Assembly (NCBI GenBank): GCA_944388385.1
Contig: CALXIO010000015.1
Location: 1 to 62,944, forward strand
Direction of reading: 5' to 3'
DNA from: an uncultured Ruminiclostridium sp.
GTDB lineage: Bacteria > Bacillota > Clostridia > Oscillospirales > Ruminococcaceae
Length of the DNA: 62,944 bases
The notes beneath the pieces were generated by a model. It searched no databases, had not been told where the DNA came from, and was given only the letters and a program-made list of their open reading frames with translations. Each line of letters starts with the position of its first letter. Within the stretch, counting starts at the first letter, position 1. Both the position numbers and the translations under genes were made by a program. Positions 9,357-19,704 of the stretch are shown here, in pieces.

Positions 9357-9422
9357 ATAAATGCGGACTAAATCGGTATACTTTTATTCCGCCTTAAAAA
9401 CAAATGAAAGGATGATATAAGC

Positions 9423-10619
9423 ATGCTTGAAACAAAGATATATCTTGACAATGCGGCTACCACTAAGGTAAGCGATAATGTACTTAATGCCATGCTTCCT
9501 TATCTGAAGGATGGCTACGGCAATCCCTCATCTATATATACCCTTGGCAGAAATGCGGCTATTGCCATGGAGGAGGCAAGAAGCAAGGTAGCAAAGGCTC
9601 TTGGCTGTGATGCTACTGAAATCTACTTCACCAGCGGCGGCTCTGAAAGTGACAACTGGGCTATTAAAAGCACCGCCCATATGATGGCGGCAAAGGGTAA
9701 AAAGCACCTTATTACCTCTGCCTTTGAGCATCACGCTGTACTTCACACAATGCAGGCTCTTGAAAAGGAGGGCTTTGAGGTAACATATCTTCCGGTATAC
9801 GAAAACGGCATTGTTCATCCCGAGGATGTGGAGAAGGCTATTCGTGAGGATACAGCCCTTGTTACAATTATGTATGCAAATAACGAAATAGGAACAATTC
9901 AGCCTATCCCCGAAATCGGTCTTATCTGCAAGGATAAGGGAGTTATTTTCCATACAGATGCGGTTCAGGCTGTGGGTAATGTTCATATAAACGTAAAGGA
10001 ACAGAACATTGATATGCTGTCCCTCAGCGGTCATAAAATCCATGCCCAGAAGGGTGTAGGCGTTCTTTATGTAAACAAGAAATACCGCCTTTCTCCCCTT
10101 ATTGACGGCGGCGCCCAGGAAAGAGGCAGACGTGCCGGCACAGAAAACATCCCCGGCATTGTGGGTCTTGGTGTGGCTATTACAGATGCCTGCGCAAATG
10201 TGGACGCTAAAAACGCTAAGTTAAAGCCCATGCAGGACAGAATAATAAATGAAATAATGAAGATAGAGCGCACCCACTTAAACGGTGACAGAGAAAGAAG
10301 AATGGCATCAAACCTTAACTTCTCCTTTGAGGGTGTGGAGGGCGAAAGCCTTTTATTACAGCTTGATCTTCAGGGAATTGCCGCTTCCAGCGGTTCAGCC
10401 TGCACCTCAGGCTCACTTGACCCCTCACACGTGCTTTTATCAATAGGACTTCCCCACGAGGTGGCTCACGGTTCTCTGAGAATTTCCATGTCGGAATATA
10501 CCACCGATGAGGAAATTGATAAGCTTCTTGAGGTTCTTCCCGGTATAGTTCAGAAATTACGCTCAATGTCCCCCTTATGGGAGCATATTATAAAAGGCGA
10601 AACATTTAAAATAAAGTAA
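9423..10619 (+). CDS. nifS: Cysteine desulfurase (NifS/IscS type)
   Basis: PLP enzyme that removes sulfur from cysteine for iron-sulfur cluster assembly. The 398 residues include the YLDNAATT start of the family, the PLP lysine Lys205 (SGHK) and the persulfide Cys327 in [10 protein letters not shown], the long mobile loop typical of group I enzymes. It is followed after 12 bases by the NifU/IscU scaffold gene, its usual partner, and both end at one terminator. Confidence 0.95.
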   Translation: MLETKIYLDNAATTKVSDNVLNAMLPYLKDGYGNPSSIYTLGRNAAIAMEEARSKVAKALGCDATEIYFTSGGSESDNWAIKSTAHMMAAKGKKHLITSAFEHHAVLHTMQALEKEGFEVTYLPVYENGIVHPEDVEKAIREDTALVTIMYANNEIGTIQPIPEIGLICKDKGVIFHTDAVQAVGNVHINVKEQNIDMLSLSGHKIHAQKGVGVLYVNKKYRLSPLIDGGAQERGRRAGTENIPGIVGLGVAITDACANVDAKNAKLKPMQDRIINEIMKIERTHLNGDRERRMASNLNFSFEGVEGESLLLQLDLQGIAASSGSACTSGSLDPSHVLLSIGLPHEVAHGSLRISMSEYTTDEEIDKLLEVLPGIVQKLRSMSPLWEHIIKGETFKIK

Positions 10620-10631
10620 AGGAGTAAGGAC

Positions 10632-11063
10632 ATGATATATTCAGAAAAGGTTATGGATCATTTTTCCAACCCCAGAAACATAGGTGAATTAGAGGACGCA
10701 AACGGCGTAGGCGAGGTAGGTAATGCAAAGTGCGGAGATATTATGAAGATGTATCTCAAAATCGAAAACGGCATTATTGCTGATGTTAAGTTTAAGACCT
10801 TCGGCTGCGGTGCGGCTATTGCAACAAGCTCAATCGCTACTGAGATGATCAAGGGCAAGCCCCTCACAGATGCACTTAAGCTTACTAACAGAGCCGTTGT
10901 AGAAGCCCTTGACGGACTTCCCCCGGCAAAAATCCACTGCTCTGTACTTGCTGAGCAGGCTATAAAGTCAGCTATTGCAGACTACTATACAAGACAGGGC
11001 ATTGACCCCACCCCCATAGTAGGAAAGATTGAAGAACACTGCGACGGCTGCTGCGATGAATAA
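10632..11063 (+). CDS. nifU: Iron-sulfur cluster scaffold NifU/IscU
   Basis: Scaffold on which NifS-derived sulfur and iron form a cluster. The 143 residues carry three conserved cysteine sites: GNAKCGD, FGCGAA and KIHCSVLAE. The C-terminal CDGCCDE adds extra cysteines, as in many clostridial NifU-N-domain proteins. AAAGGAG lies eight bases upstream of the ATG. It forms an operon with nifS. Confidence 0.95.
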   Translation: MIYSEKVMDHFSNPRNIGELEDANGVGEVGNAKCGDIMKMYLKIENGIIADVKFKTFGCGAAIATSSIATEMIKGKPLTDALKLTNRAVVEALDGLPPAKIHCSVLAEQAIKSAIADYYTRQGIDPTPIVGKIEEHCDGCCDE

Positions 11064-11070
11064 TACTTAA

Positions 11071-11100
11071 ATAAAAAGCTCCCTTAGGGGAGCTTTTTTT
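11071..11100. terminator. Terminator between convergent nifU and desulfurase genes
   Basis: AAAGCTCCC/GGGGAGCTTT hairpin with an A run on the left and a T run on the right. It can act in both directions. Confidence 0.85.
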
Positions 11101-11143
11101 ATTTAAAATGCACTTTAGAAAATAGAACCTTAGTAATAATTGC

Positions 11144-12268
11144 TTACATTTTCATAAGTGTATCATAAAGCCTTACTATATCCCTTTTTGTATTGAATAC
11201 CGAGGGGGACAGCCTTACTGCTCCTGTTTTTAAAGTACCTAAGCTACGGTGGGCAAGAAAATTACAATGAAGTCCGCCCCGCAAATAAAATCCCTTATCC
11301 GACAGATATTCCGTAACATCATCTGTATTTTTTCCGGGGATATTAAATGCCACCACCGGAAGATAACTGCAACCCTCTTTGCGGTAGGTTATTATATTTC
11401 CCCTTTGGCATAATTTCAAAAACAGCTCGCATAGACTTTGCTCATGGGAATAAATATTATTTATCCCCCTTTTTAAAACAAATTCAATCCCCCTTGATAA
11501 GCCTATAATTCCCGGGGTGTTTACGGTACCGCTTTCCAGCATATCCGGAAGAAAGTCCGGCTGGGCTATATCCTGACTGTGACTTCCCGTACCCCCTTCC
11601 ATAAGGGGGTTTAAGGGATATTTTCCGTCGGTAATCATAATACCCGTACCCATAGGGCCGTAAAGCCCCTTGTGGCCGGGAGCACAGATTATATTTACCC
11701 CGTCTGAAAGTGACAAGGGTATCACCCCTGCACTCTGAGCGCAATCAAGAATAAGGCATATATCATTTTTCCTGCATAGCCCGGCTACCCTTTTAAAGGG
11801 GGTTATTCTGCCGGTAACATTACAGCCTGAGGTCATTACAATCGCCCTTGTGTCCTTATTTATAAGGTTTTGGATATTATATAAAAGCTCATCCTCATTT
11901 TCGCCGCATTTTGCTGTATCGTAGGTTATTTTCCCCTCCTTAAAAAGTGAATAAACAGGCCTTATCACCGAATTATGCTCAGCATCGGTGGTTATTATAT
12001 GGCATTTCCCCACTGCCTTTACAAAGCCCTTTATCGCCGTATTAAGGGCTGAGGTGCAGTTTGGAGTAAATATGACATTTTCAGCACTTGCGGAAAATAA
12101 ATCTGCTGCCCTTGTTCTTGCCTGCCAGATTTTCTCCCCTGTTATCATGGACAATCTGTGACCTGCCCTTCCGGGATTTGCCCCATAGCTTATCATAGCC
12201 TCCTCACAGGCTCTTATAACGCACATGGGCTTTGGGTAGGTGGTGGCGGCATTGTCAAGATATATCAT
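11144..12268 (-). CDS. Cysteine desulfurase-like aminotransferase class V protein, DUF3343-linked
   Basis: A second fold-type I PLP enzyme, 374 residues, starting with [12 protein letters not shown]. The PLP lysine is in CAPGHKG and a likely persulfide Cys335 is in RGGLHCNF, the arrangement of SufS-like group II enzymes and of the am_tr_V/TIGR01977 family. It overlaps the upstream DUF3343 gene by 14 bases. Proteins of that pair are suspected sulfur or selenium carriers, so this enzyme probably supplies S or Se to the small partner rather than to NifU. It has no SufU/SufBCD neighbour. Confidence 0.85.
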   Translation of the reverse strand: MIYLDNAATTYPKPMCVIRACEEAMISYGANPGRAGHRLSMITGEKIWQARTRAADLFSASAENVIFTPNCTSALNTAIKGFVKAVGKCHIITTDAEHNSVIRPVYSLFKEGKITYDTAKCGENEDELLYNIQNLINKDTRAIVMTSGCNVTGRITPFKRVAGLCRKNDICLILDCAQSAGVIPLSLSDGVNIICAPGHKGLYGPMGTGIMITDGKYPLNPLMEGGTGSHSQDIAQPDFLPDMLESGTVNTPGIIGLSRGIEFVLKRGINNIYSHEQSLCELFLKLCQRGNIITYRKEGCSYLPVVAFNIPGKNTDDVTEYLSDKGFYLRGGLHCNFLAHRSLGTLKTGAVRLSPSVFNTKRDIVRLYDTLMKM

Positions 12269-12473
12269 ATTTCCCCTTCTCCCCTTTATATAAGCCCCTG
12301 CTTTGAAGCAGAGGAATTATTTCTTCTGCCTTTGATGTATATATGCCGAAAACACAGCCTGCAGGGGTAGTCCTTTTCCCCGGTCGTACCCTGTAGCCCA
12401 TGGTTTTTAATATATTTACCGCCCTGTTCATATCAGTGGCGGAGCCAATAAAAACAAAGCTCTCCTTTTCCAT
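12255..12473 (-). CDS. DUF3343 putative sulfur/selenium carrier-like protein
   Basis: A 72-residue protein of the DUF3343 family (SATDMNRAVNILKTMGYRVRPGKRT pattern, shortened here). It has one cysteine, in the PAGCVFGI loop, the position proposed to carry a persulfide or selenium. The start has AAGGAG eight bases upstream. Its 3' end overlaps the desulfurase start, so the two are translated together. The function of the family is not established. Confidence 0.8.
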   Translation of the reverse strand: MEKESFVFIGSATDMNRAVNILKTMGYRVRPGKRTTPAGCVFGIYTSKAEEIIPLLQSRGLYKGEKGKYDIS

Positions 12474-12596
12474 AAGCTCTCCTTTTTTGAGAAAACCAAT
12501 GTTCTTATATATAATATGTGTGCTGTTAAAAACCGTGACAGGGATTTTATTTAAATAGCCGGGAATAATACTTAAAGGATATGCTGTAACTTTATC

Positions 12597-12625
12597 TTGA
12601 CTTTTTTGCCCTTTTGCGGTACAAT
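12597..12625 (+). promoter_or_regulatory. Promoter of the RNase J gene
   Basis: TTGACT and TACAAT are 17 bases apart, more than 200 bases ahead of the start codon. Confidence 0.7.
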
Positions 12626-12631
12626 AGGTAT

Positions 12632-12843
12632 AGTTATAATCAGGTAACTGTCGTTACATTTTATATATTTTCAGGGATCGATTTAATTTACATACATAAT
12701 ATAATCATAACGGGCAATGTCCTTCTCTACTCTTTACTCATTATTTGTACATAATCTCACCGGGGCATATTTATGCCTTAAAGGTGGGCTGTATCGTTGT
12801 TTTTATGCTCGTTAGTACGGTATAACCGTAAGAAAGGAAAGCT
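12632..12843 (+). promoter_or_regulatory. Long 5' leader of RNase J mRNA
   Basis: About 212 untranslated bases separate the predicted transcript start from the RNase J ATG. Visible hairpins include CACC-GGGGCAT/ATGCC-GGTG around 12762-12788 and a small CGGTAT-ACCG element near 12818, just before the AAGGAAAG ribosome site. No open frame of note is present. The rest of the 370-base gap (12474-12596) is the divergent upstream region of the DUF3343 gene. Confidence 0.45.
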
Positions 12844-14751
12844 ATGTTTTCAAACAAAACACTACCTGCGGAAAAGGCCGGGCAGACCTATGCCAAAAAG
12901 CCGATTCCCGGGAAAAATTCAAAAGCTCCCGCACTAAAGCAGTTTAAGCTGACCGACAGAAATTCTGTCACCGCCCCCGGACTTAAAAATGAAGTTAAAA
13001 AACCTGTCTTAAAGGACAGATACGCAAATGAGCCTTATAAAAATCCCGGTGAAGAAAGCAGAGCCATTCAAAAGCCTGCCATTCCCACTAAAAAGACACC
13101 CGTCAGAATAATGGCGCTTGGCGGTCTTAATGAAATCGGCAAGAACCTTTATGTATATGAATGCAGTAACGATATGTTCATAATCGACTGCGGACTTGCA
13201 TTTCCCGATGCGGATATGCTGGGTGTTGACCTTGTTATACCGGATTTTACCTATCTTGAGTTAAACCGTGATAAATTCAGGGGCATTGTCCTTACCCACG
13301 GCCATGAGGATCATATAGGGGCATTACCCTATCTTTTAAAGAAGGTGAACGTTCCTGTATACGGCACACGGCTTACCTTAGGTCTTGTGGCAAGCAAATT
13401 AAAGGAGCACGGAATACTTTCCCAATGCTCACTTAATGTGGTAACCCCCAGAAAAACAGTAAAAATGGGCTGTATGGCGGTGGAATTCATAAGAGTAAAC
13501 CACTCTATTCCCGATGCCTGCGCCCTTGCTATACACACCCCTGCCGGAGTTATAGTTCATACCGGTGACTTCAAGGTGGACTATACCCCCATTGAGGGCG
13601 GTATTATTGACCTTGCAAGATTCGGTGAGCTTGGCAATAAGGGGGTACTCGCCCTTTTATCAGAAAGTACAAATGCAGAAAGACCGGGCTACACCGCAAC
13701 CGAAAGAAAGGTGGGAGAGAGCTTCAAGGGACTTTTTGCCACAGGTGAGGGCAAGAGAATAATAGTTGCTACCTTTTCAAGCAATATCCACCGTATACAG
13801 CAGATTATAAACAGCGCCGCAACCTGGGGCAGAAAGGTGGCTGTTTCCGGCAGAAGTATGCTTAATGTGCTTAATACCGCAAAGGAGCTTAACTATATAA
13901 AGGTTCCTGACGGTATGCTTGTGGATATTGAGGATGTGAATAAATATCCCCCGGAGAAAATGGTTATCATCACCACCGGAAGTCAGGGTGAGCCTCTGTC
14001 TGCCCTTTCCCGTATGTCAACGGGAGATCATCGTCAGGTGTCCATTACTCCCCAGGATCTTATTATAATTTCTGCTACCCCGATTCCCGGCAACGAAAAA
14101 TTCGTAGGAAAGCTTGTAAACGAGCTTATGAAGCAGGGTGCTGAGGTAGTTTATGAGGCTATGTATGAGGTTCATGTATCAGGTCATGCCTGTCAGGATG
14201 AGTTAAAGCTTATGCTGGCACTTACAAAGCCTAAGTTCTTTATTCCCATACACGGTGAATTCAAGCATCTTAAAAAGCATCAGGGTCTTGCCATGAAAAT
14301 GGGCATCCCGGAGGAAAATATATTCCTGCTTAACTTAGGTCAGGTGCTGGAAACCGACTCTGTTGAAATGAAGATAACAGAACAGGTACAGGCAGGAAGG
14401 GTACTGGTTGACGGTCTTGGAGTAGGAGATGTTGGCTCTGTTGTGCTTCGTGACAGAAAGCACCTTGCTGAGGACGGAATTATAGTTGTTGTCACCACCA
14501 TAAACCGTGAAACAGGAGAGGTCGTAGCAGGGCCCGATATAGTTTCCAGGGGCTTTGTATATGTTAAGGAATCCGAGGAGCTTATAGATGAGGCTAAACA
14601 GCTTATCGAAAAGACTCTTAACAGCTGTGCACAGAAAAATATCCGTGAATGGGGCAATATAAAATCCAGCATCCGTAATGAGCTGGGCAATTTCATATAT
14701 CAGAAGACTAAGCGCAGTCCTATGATATTACCTGTTGTTATGGAAGTTTAA
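12844..14751 (+). CDS. rnj: Ribonuclease J
   Basis: Zinc-dependent endo- and 5'-exonuclease of mRNA decay and rRNA maturation. The metallo-beta-lactamase motif HGHEDH is at 152-157, followed by the beta-CASP domain (GSQGEPLSALSRM) and the C-terminal domain. At 635 residues it is about 75-80 longer than typical RNase J. The surplus is an N-terminal lysine- and proline-rich tail (residues 1-84, many KxP and PxK pairs) that looks disordered and may bind RNA or partners. GAAAGGAAAG precedes the ATG. It lies directly ahead of gdpP. Confidence 0.95.
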   Translation: MFSNKTLPAEKAGQTYAKKPIPGKNSKAPALKQFKLTDRNSVTAPGLKNEVKKPVLKDRYANEPYKNPGEESRAIQKPAIPTKKTPVRIMALGGLNEIGKNLYVYECSNDMFIIDCGLAFPDADMLGVDLVIPDFTYLELNRDKFRGIVLTHGHEDHIGALPYLLKKVNVPVYGTRLTLGLVASKLKEHGILSQCSLNVVTPRKTVKMGCMAVEFIRVNHSIPDACALAIHTPAGVIVHTGDFKVDYTPIEGGIIDLARFGELGNKGVLALLSESTNAERPGYTATERKVGESFKGLFATGEGKRIIVATFSSNIHRIQQIINSAATWGRKVAVSGRSMLNVLNTAKELNYIKVPDGMLVDIEDVNKYPPEKMVIITTGSQGEPLSALSRMSTGDHRQVSITPQDLIIISATPIPGNEKFVGKLVNELMKQGAEVVYEAMYEVHVSGHACQDELKLMLALTKPKFFIPIHGEFKHLKKHQGLAMKMGIPEENIFLLNLGQVLETDSVEMKITEQVQAGRVLVDGLGVGDVGSVVLRDRKHLAEDGIIVVVTTINRETGEVVAGPDIVSRGFVYVKESEELIDEAKQLIEKTLNSCAQKNIREWGNIKSSIRNELGNFIYQKTKRSPMILPVVMEV

Positions 14752-14770
14752 GTAAAGGAGAGGTAATGCC

Positions 14771-16777
14771 ATGAAAAATTTTTACCGTGATGCGGGTCTG
14801 CTTATTTCAATAGGCGCCCTGGTAATTTTGCTGGCAATAATGCAAAGCTATATATATACCTGCAATACAACGGTTTTCTGGCTTACCATTCCCTTTGTGG
14901 TGCTTATCGGAGGCTTTGCTGTAGGTAAGCTTATACAGGTTACAAGAAAAACCTTCCAGTATTACGCAAGAATAGATGAGGAGCTGGAATATAAAAAGCA
15001 CCTCAGTGTAAACAGCTTTCCCATGTCCGCCCTTATTACAGATAAGGAGGACAGGATAGTATGGTGCAACGAAAAATTTTCGGAGGAATTTCCGGAGTGC
15101 TGTGACTATGGTATGTCAATAAAGGATATAACCACCATTCCCTCACAGAAATTCTTTGAGCGTGACGGTACTGTTATTACCTATAAGGACAGTATCTACA
15201 GGGTATTTGCAAGAGTTCCCAACGAAAACGAAGCCCATGAGCTTACACTTCTTTTCTTCAAGAACATAACCGAATTTAAAAAGCTGGAAACAGAAAAAAG
15301 ACTTTCCCATCCTGTTGTGGTGCTTGCCATGGTGGATGCCTATGAGGAGCTTATAAACGGCTGTCTTGAAAGTGAAAAGGCCCATGTATCCGTACAGATA
15401 GATAAGCTTATGGAGGAATTTGTGGATCAGACCACAGGTATTTTAAGGAAAATATCCTCCGACAGATTTATTGCGGTTATTGAGGAAAGACACATTCAGA
15501 AAATCCTTGACGGCAAGGTTGAGATACTTGACAAGGCAAGAGAGATATTTGTAAACGACAGGCTTAATGTTACCCTTTCTATCGGTATAGGAAGAACAGC
15601 AAAGACCATAAATGAAAGTGAGATATTAGCTCAGCAGGCTCTTGAAATGGCACTTGGCCGAGGCGGTGACCAGGCGGCGGTAAAGACTGTATCCGGCTTT
15701 GAATTTTACGGCGGTGTATCTAAGGGTGTTGAGCGTCACACCAAGGTAAGAACAAGAATTATTGCAAACTCCCTGTTGGAGCTTGTATCTGCGGCGGACA
15801 GAGTTTACATAATGGGTCATAAGTTCAGCGACCTTGACTCGGTAGGCTCATCTATAGGTCTTACCTGTGCTATTAAAAATCTTGGCAAGGAGGCCTATGT
15901 GGTAGTAGACAGGGAAACCTCCCTTGCAAAGCAGCTTATTGACCTGTTCCCTGCCCAGTCAGGAGAACAGCCCCTTATTATCCCTCCCCAGAAGGCTGTG
16001 GATGAAATAAGCGAGGAGTCACTGCTTATTATCTGTGATACCCACAATCCCCTTATTATTGAAAGCTCAGCCCTTTATGAAAAGGCAAAGAAGGTGGTTG
16101 TAATCGACCACCACAGAAAGATGGTAAAGCATATTGACAATGCGGTGATATTCCACCATGAGCCCTATTCATCCTCCACATCGGAAATGGTTACTGAGCT
16201 TATACAGTATTTCGGCAACGCAGGAAAGCTGAAGGCTGTCCAGGCAGAATGTCTGTTATCCGGCATTATGCTTGATACAAAGAACTTTGTTATGAAAACC
16301 GGTGTCCGTACCTTTGAAGCGGCGGCGGTGCTTCGTAAAATGGGTGCTGATACCATTACCGTAAAGAAGCTCTTTGCAAGCAGTATAGACAGCTACAAGA
16401 GAAAGACCCAGATAGTAGCAGAGGCGGAGGTTTACAGAAAGTGTGCCATTGCCGCCTGTGACTTCTATGCGGATGATTTAAGAATAGTCGCTCCCCAGGC
16501 GGCAGACGAACTGCTGTCTATCAGCAACGTTGATGCTTCCTTTGTGCTTTATAAGACAATGACCAATGAAATTTCCGTCAGTGCAAGAAGCATGGGAGCT
16601 ATAAACGTACAGCTTGTAATGGAGGCTATGGGCGGCGGCGGTCACCAGACAATGGCAGGCGTACAGCTTAAAAATATGGATATTAAAACAGCCACCGATA
16701 CTTTAAGAAAGGCTATCGATGACTATTACATCAATGTTATAAAGGTTAATTCAGGCGAAAAGAAGGGAGAAAATTAA
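14771..16777 (+). CDS. gdpP: c-di-AMP phosphodiesterase GdpP
   Basis: Hydrolyses c-di-AMP to pApA. The 668 residues give two N-terminal membrane helices (about 8-26 and 35-55), a PAS-like domain (about 75-150), a degenerate GGDEF domain (about 170-305) and a DHH/DHHA1 phosphoesterase. The metal motifs are GHKFSDLDS near 348, DHHRK near 445 and GGGGHQ near 620. It starts 20 bases after rnj and abuts rplI. With cdaA also here, both arms of c-di-AMP turnover lie within 10 kb but in separate operons. Confidence 0.95.
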   Translation: MKNFYRDAGLLISIGALVILLAIMQSYIYTCNTTVFWLTIPFVVLIGGFAVGKLIQVTRKTFQYYARIDEELEYKKHLSVNSFPMSALITDKEDRIVWCNEKFSEEFPECCDYGMSIKDITTIPSQKFFERDGTVITYKDSIYRVFARVPNENEAHELTLLFFKNITEFKKLETEKRLSHPVVVLAMVDAYEELINGCLESEKAHVSVQIDKLMEEFVDQTTGILRKISSDRFIAVIEERHIQKILDGKVEILDKAREIFVNDRLNVTLSIGIGRTAKTINESEILAQQALEMALGRGGDQAAVKTVSGFEFYGGVSKGVERHTKVRTRIIANSLLELVSAADRVYIMGHKFSDLDSVGSSIGLTCAIKNLGKEAYVVVDRETSLAKQLIDLFPAQSGEQPLIIPPQKAVDEISEESLLIICDTHNPLIIESSALYEKAKKVVVIDHHRKMVKHIDNAVIFHHEPYSSSTSEMVTELIQYFGNAGKLKAVQAECLLSGIMLDTKNFVMKTGVRTFEAAAVLRKMGADTITVKKLFASSIDSYKRKTQIVAEAEVYRKCAIAACDFYADDLRIVAPQAADELLSISNVDASFVLYKTMTNEISVSARSMGAINVQLVMEAMGGGGHQTMAGVQLKNMDIKTATDTLRKAIDDYYINVIKVNSGEKKGEN

Positions 16778-16778
16778 A

Positions 16779-17225
16779 ATGAAGGTAATTTTTTTACAGG
16801 ATGTACCCGGTACAGGCAAAAAGGGTGAGGTTAAAGAGGTAAAGGACAGCTACGCAAGAAACTGTCTTATTAAAAAGCAGTTGGCGGTGGAGGCTACAAA
16901 TGAAGCCCTTAACCACCTTGCAGGTCAGAAGGCATCTGCACAGCACAAGCTGGATGTGGAGGCCGCAAATGCCACTAAGATAAAGGAAACCATTGAGGGT
17001 AAAACATTAAACCTCAAGGCTAAGGCAGGACAGGGCGGAAAGCTTTTCGGCTCTGTTACAGCCAAGGATATAAGCACAGCAATTAAGAATGAATTCGGCT
17101 TTGATGTGGATAAGAAAAAGCTGGTACTTAAAAATGATATAAAGGCCTTTGGTACCTATGAGGTGGAGGCTAAGCTGTTTACCGGAATAGTTGCTAAATT
17201 CAAGGTAAGCGTTACTGAAGCATAA
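16779..17225 (+). CDS. rplI: 50S ribosomal protein L9
   Basis: The 148-residue protein has the N-terminal rRNA-binding lobe with the family motif ([19 protein letters not shown] shortened), a long connecting helix and the C-terminal lobe (GKLFGSVT). It starts one base after the gdpP stop and is followed by dnaB, the conserved Firmicutes order gdpP-rplI-dnaB. Confidence 0.97.
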   Translation: MKVIFLQDVPGTGKKGEVKEVKDSYARNCLIKKQLAVEATNEALNHLAGQKASAQHKLDVEAANATKIKETIEGKTLNLKAKAGQGGKLFGSVTAKDISTAIKNEFGFDVDKKKLVLKNDIKAFGTYEVEAKLFTGIVAKFKVSVTEA

Positions 17226-17237
17226 GGAGGGGCAGAA

Positions 17238-18608
17238 ATGGAGGAGCTTAAGCTTACCGAGCTTGAGATGCCCAATTATCTGGACGGTGAACAGTTGGTA
17301 CTGGGTCTTATACTGATGAACCCGGACAAGCATCTCCCCAGAGCCATAGAACGGCTTACCGTTGAGCATTTTTATCTTGGTTTGCACAAGGAAATTTTCA
17401 GCATCTGCTTATCTTTGTTTGCCGCTAATAAGACGGTAAATGTTATCAATGTAAAGGCAGAGTGCCTTAAAAATGAGCTGTTTTCCACCGAGGCAGAATG
17501 TAATGCCTATCTTGTAAAGCTGATTGAGCCTATAAAGCAGGGCGGTGACTACCGCAGGATAGATGAATATATAGATGTACTGGAAGAAAAATATATCCGT
17601 CGTCAGCTTATAGGGGTATCAAGGGAGCTTTCCGAAAAGGCTTCTGACCAGAAGGAGGACGCTGAATCCTTACTTGATAATGCGGAGCGTATTATATATG
17701 ATCTGCGTAATCAGAAGGATGCAAGGGGTCTTACCCATATAAAGAATATCCTTATAGGACTGCTTAATGAATATAATGAGATAGCAGGAAACCCTGAGGC
17801 ATTTACAAAGCAGGGCTATAAATCCGGATTTCCTGCCCTTGACAGAAGAATAAACGGTCTTAAGCCCACTGACCTTATTATAGTGGCGGCAAGACCCGGT
17901 ATGGGTAAATCCTCATTTGCCCTTAATATTGCCGCAAATGCCGCAAGGCTTCAGCCGGATAAGACTATCTGTGTATTCAGCCTTGAAATGTCAAAGGAAC
18001 AGCTTGTTTCCCGTATGCTGGCATCTGAGGGTATGATACCCAATAATATGCTTAATACCGGCAAAATCACAAGGGACTACTGGAATAAGCTTATAGATGT
18101 TACAAACAGGCTTTCAAGCTATAATATACTTATAGATGATACCTCTGCTATAAAGGTAAATGAAATTAAGGCTAAGCTGAGAAGAGAAAATAATCTCGGT
18201 CTTGTGGTAATAGACTATTTACAGCTTATTTCCTCGGGAAGACGGGATCTTAACCGTGTAAATGAGGTTGCGGAAATGACCAGAAACCTTAAAATCATGG
18301 CAAAGGAGCTTAATGTTCCGGTAATACTTCTGTCACAGCTTGCCCGTTCTGCCGAAAAGAAGGGGGAAAAAACAAGACCCATGCTTTCTGACCTTCGTGA
18401 CTCAGGTGCCATTGAGCAGGATGCGGATATAGTATTATTCCTGTATCGTGAAAGCTACTATGACAAAACCGTGGAAAATCAGAAGGCCTGCTATTGTATC
18501 GTAGCTAAAAACCGTCACGGTGAAACCGGCGATATTGAGCTTTACTGGGACGGACAATTTACAAGATTTACCGATGTGGAGCGTGTTAAGAGTGATCCTC
18601 AGGGTTAA
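17238..18608 (+). CDS. dnaB: Replicative DNA helicase DnaB
   Basis: Hexameric helicase that unwinds DNA ahead of the replisome. The 456 residues include the N-terminal DnaB domain, a linker, and the RecA-like ATPase with Walker A RPGMGKSS near 218-225, Walker B VVIDYLQL and the DRESG-like DLRDSGAIEQDAD segment. AAGGAGG precedes the ATG. Its 3' end overlaps the likely tilS start. Confidence 0.97.
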   Translation: MEELKLTELEMPNYLDGEQLVLGLILMNPDKHLPRAIERLTVEHFYLGLHKEIFSICLSLFAANKTVNVINVKAECLKNELFSTEAECNAYLVKLIEPIKQGGDYRRIDEYIDVLEEKYIRRQLIGVSRELSEKASDQKEDAESLLDNAERIIYDLRNQKDARGLTHIKNILIGLLNEYNEIAGNPEAFTKQGYKSGFPALDRRINGLKPTDLIIVAARPGMGKSSFALNIAANAARLQPDKTICVFSLEMSKEQLVSRMLASEGMIPNNMLNTGKITRDYWNKLIDVTNRLSSYNILIDDTSAIKVNEIKAKLRRENNLGLVVIDYLQLISSGRRDLNRVNEVAEMTRNLKIMAKELNVPVILLSQLARSAEKKGEKTRPMLSDLRDSGAIEQDADIVLFLYRESYYDKTVENQKACYCIVAKNRHGETGDIELYWDGQFTRFTDVERVKSDPQG

Positions 18609-19548
18609 AGATGAGCTTATGGCTCTGACCGGGGGCAACCCCGGAAAGATAACCGTTGCATTAAGCGGCGGTGCTGACAGCGTTGCTTTACTTCATATGC
18701 TTTATACCTTAAAGGAGGAGCTTTCCATTGAGCTTTGCGCTTGTCATGTAAACCACAATCTGAGGGGTGAGGAAAGCGACCGGGATGAGGCATTTGTAAG
18801 GGATTTATGCAAAAAGCTTGATATTCCCCTTACTGTGAAGAATATCCGGGTGCTGGATTATATAAAAAAGCACGAAAGCGTGGAAAAATGCGCCAGGGAT
18901 ATAAGATATGGCTTTTTTGACGAGGTTTGTGGCGGAGGCTATATAGCAACTGCCCATACCGCCTCTGATAATTGCGAAACCCTGCTTATAAATATAGCAA
19001 GGGGTACTGCCCTGTCGGGTGTATGCGGTATACCGAGAAAAAGGGGAAATATTATCCGTCCCATACTATCTCTTACAAGAGAGGAGATAGAACAATACTG
19101 CAAGGATAATTCCCTTTCCTATGTGACAGACAGCACTAATTTAAGCGATGACTACACCAGAAACAAAATCCGTCATAATGTGATACCGGTATTAAAGGAA
19201 ATAAACCCCTCCCTGCTTACATCAATAACAAGGCTTACAAGGGCTTTGTCTATGGATGATGAATATCTTGACAATGTGGCGAGAAATTCCCTTGAGCAGG
19301 CTGTTTTGGGGGATATGTATGATGTTAAAAAGCTGATGGGACTGGATTATTGCATCCTTATAAGGATAGGGGCAATAATATTTAAGGAAAATGACATTCC
19401 CCTTTCAACTCTTGCCCTTAATTCCTTTGTGGAAATTGTCCGGGCAGGAAAGGGCAAAATAAATCCCTGCCAGTATAAATTTATAGGAATAAGAAGAAAA
19501 AAGCTGTATGTTATGACAGATACCGCAAAATTCCGTAAAAATAACTAA
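18592..19548 (+). CDS. tilS: tRNA(Ile)-lysidine synthase
   Basis: Modifies C34 of tRNA-Ile(CAU) to lysidine so that it reads AUA. The PP-loop ATP motif ALSGGADS lies about 22 residues from the proposed start, as usual in the family; HVNHNLRG and the CETLLINIARGT segment follow. The frame is open further upstream (ATG at 18520 and 18574), but those starts lie deep inside dnaB without homology. I prefer GTG 18592, with GGAG ten bases upstream, giving 318 residues and a 17-base overlap with dnaB. Short for the family, with a reduced C-terminal region. Confidence 0.88.
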   Translation: MILRVKDELMALTGGNPGKITVALSGGADSVALLHMLYTLKEELSIELCACHVNHNLRGEESDRDEAFVRDLCKKLDIPLTVKNIRVLDYIKKHESVEKCARDIRYGFFDEVCGGGYIATAHTASDNCETLLINIARGTALSGVCGIPRKRGNIIRPILSLTREEIEQYCKDNSLSYVTDSTNLSDDYTRNKIRHNVIPVLKEINPSLLTSITRLTRALSMDDEYLDNVARNSLEQAVLGDMYDVKKLMGLDYCILIRIGAIIFKENDIPLSTLALNSFVEIVRAGKGKINPCQYKFIGIRRKKLYVMTDTAKFRKNN

Positions 19549-19590
19549 TGTGAAAGAAAAATTAAAATTTTGTTAAAATTTTTATTTATG

Positions 19591-19619
19591 TTGAATTTTC
19601 ATAATCTGTATGCTATAAT
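19591..19619 (+). promoter_or_regulatory. Promoter of hpt-ftsH
   Basis: TTGAAT and TATAAT are 17 bases apart with a TGC extended -10. A 7-bp hairpin AGTCTAT/ATAGACT (about 19671-19688) ends a few bases before the hpt ribosome site. Confidence 0.75.
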
Positions 19620-19704
19620 TATACAGTTAAACTTATTAAGCGGTATTATTGCTTAACATTTATTTAATATAAGTCTATTATTATAGACTGTGCAAGGAAA
19701 TGCT

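Noticed and set aside
9363..9381. IscR/Rrf2 operator upstream of nifS
   Set aside because: Only half-site likeness and no symmetry across the element; mentioned with the promoter but not called.
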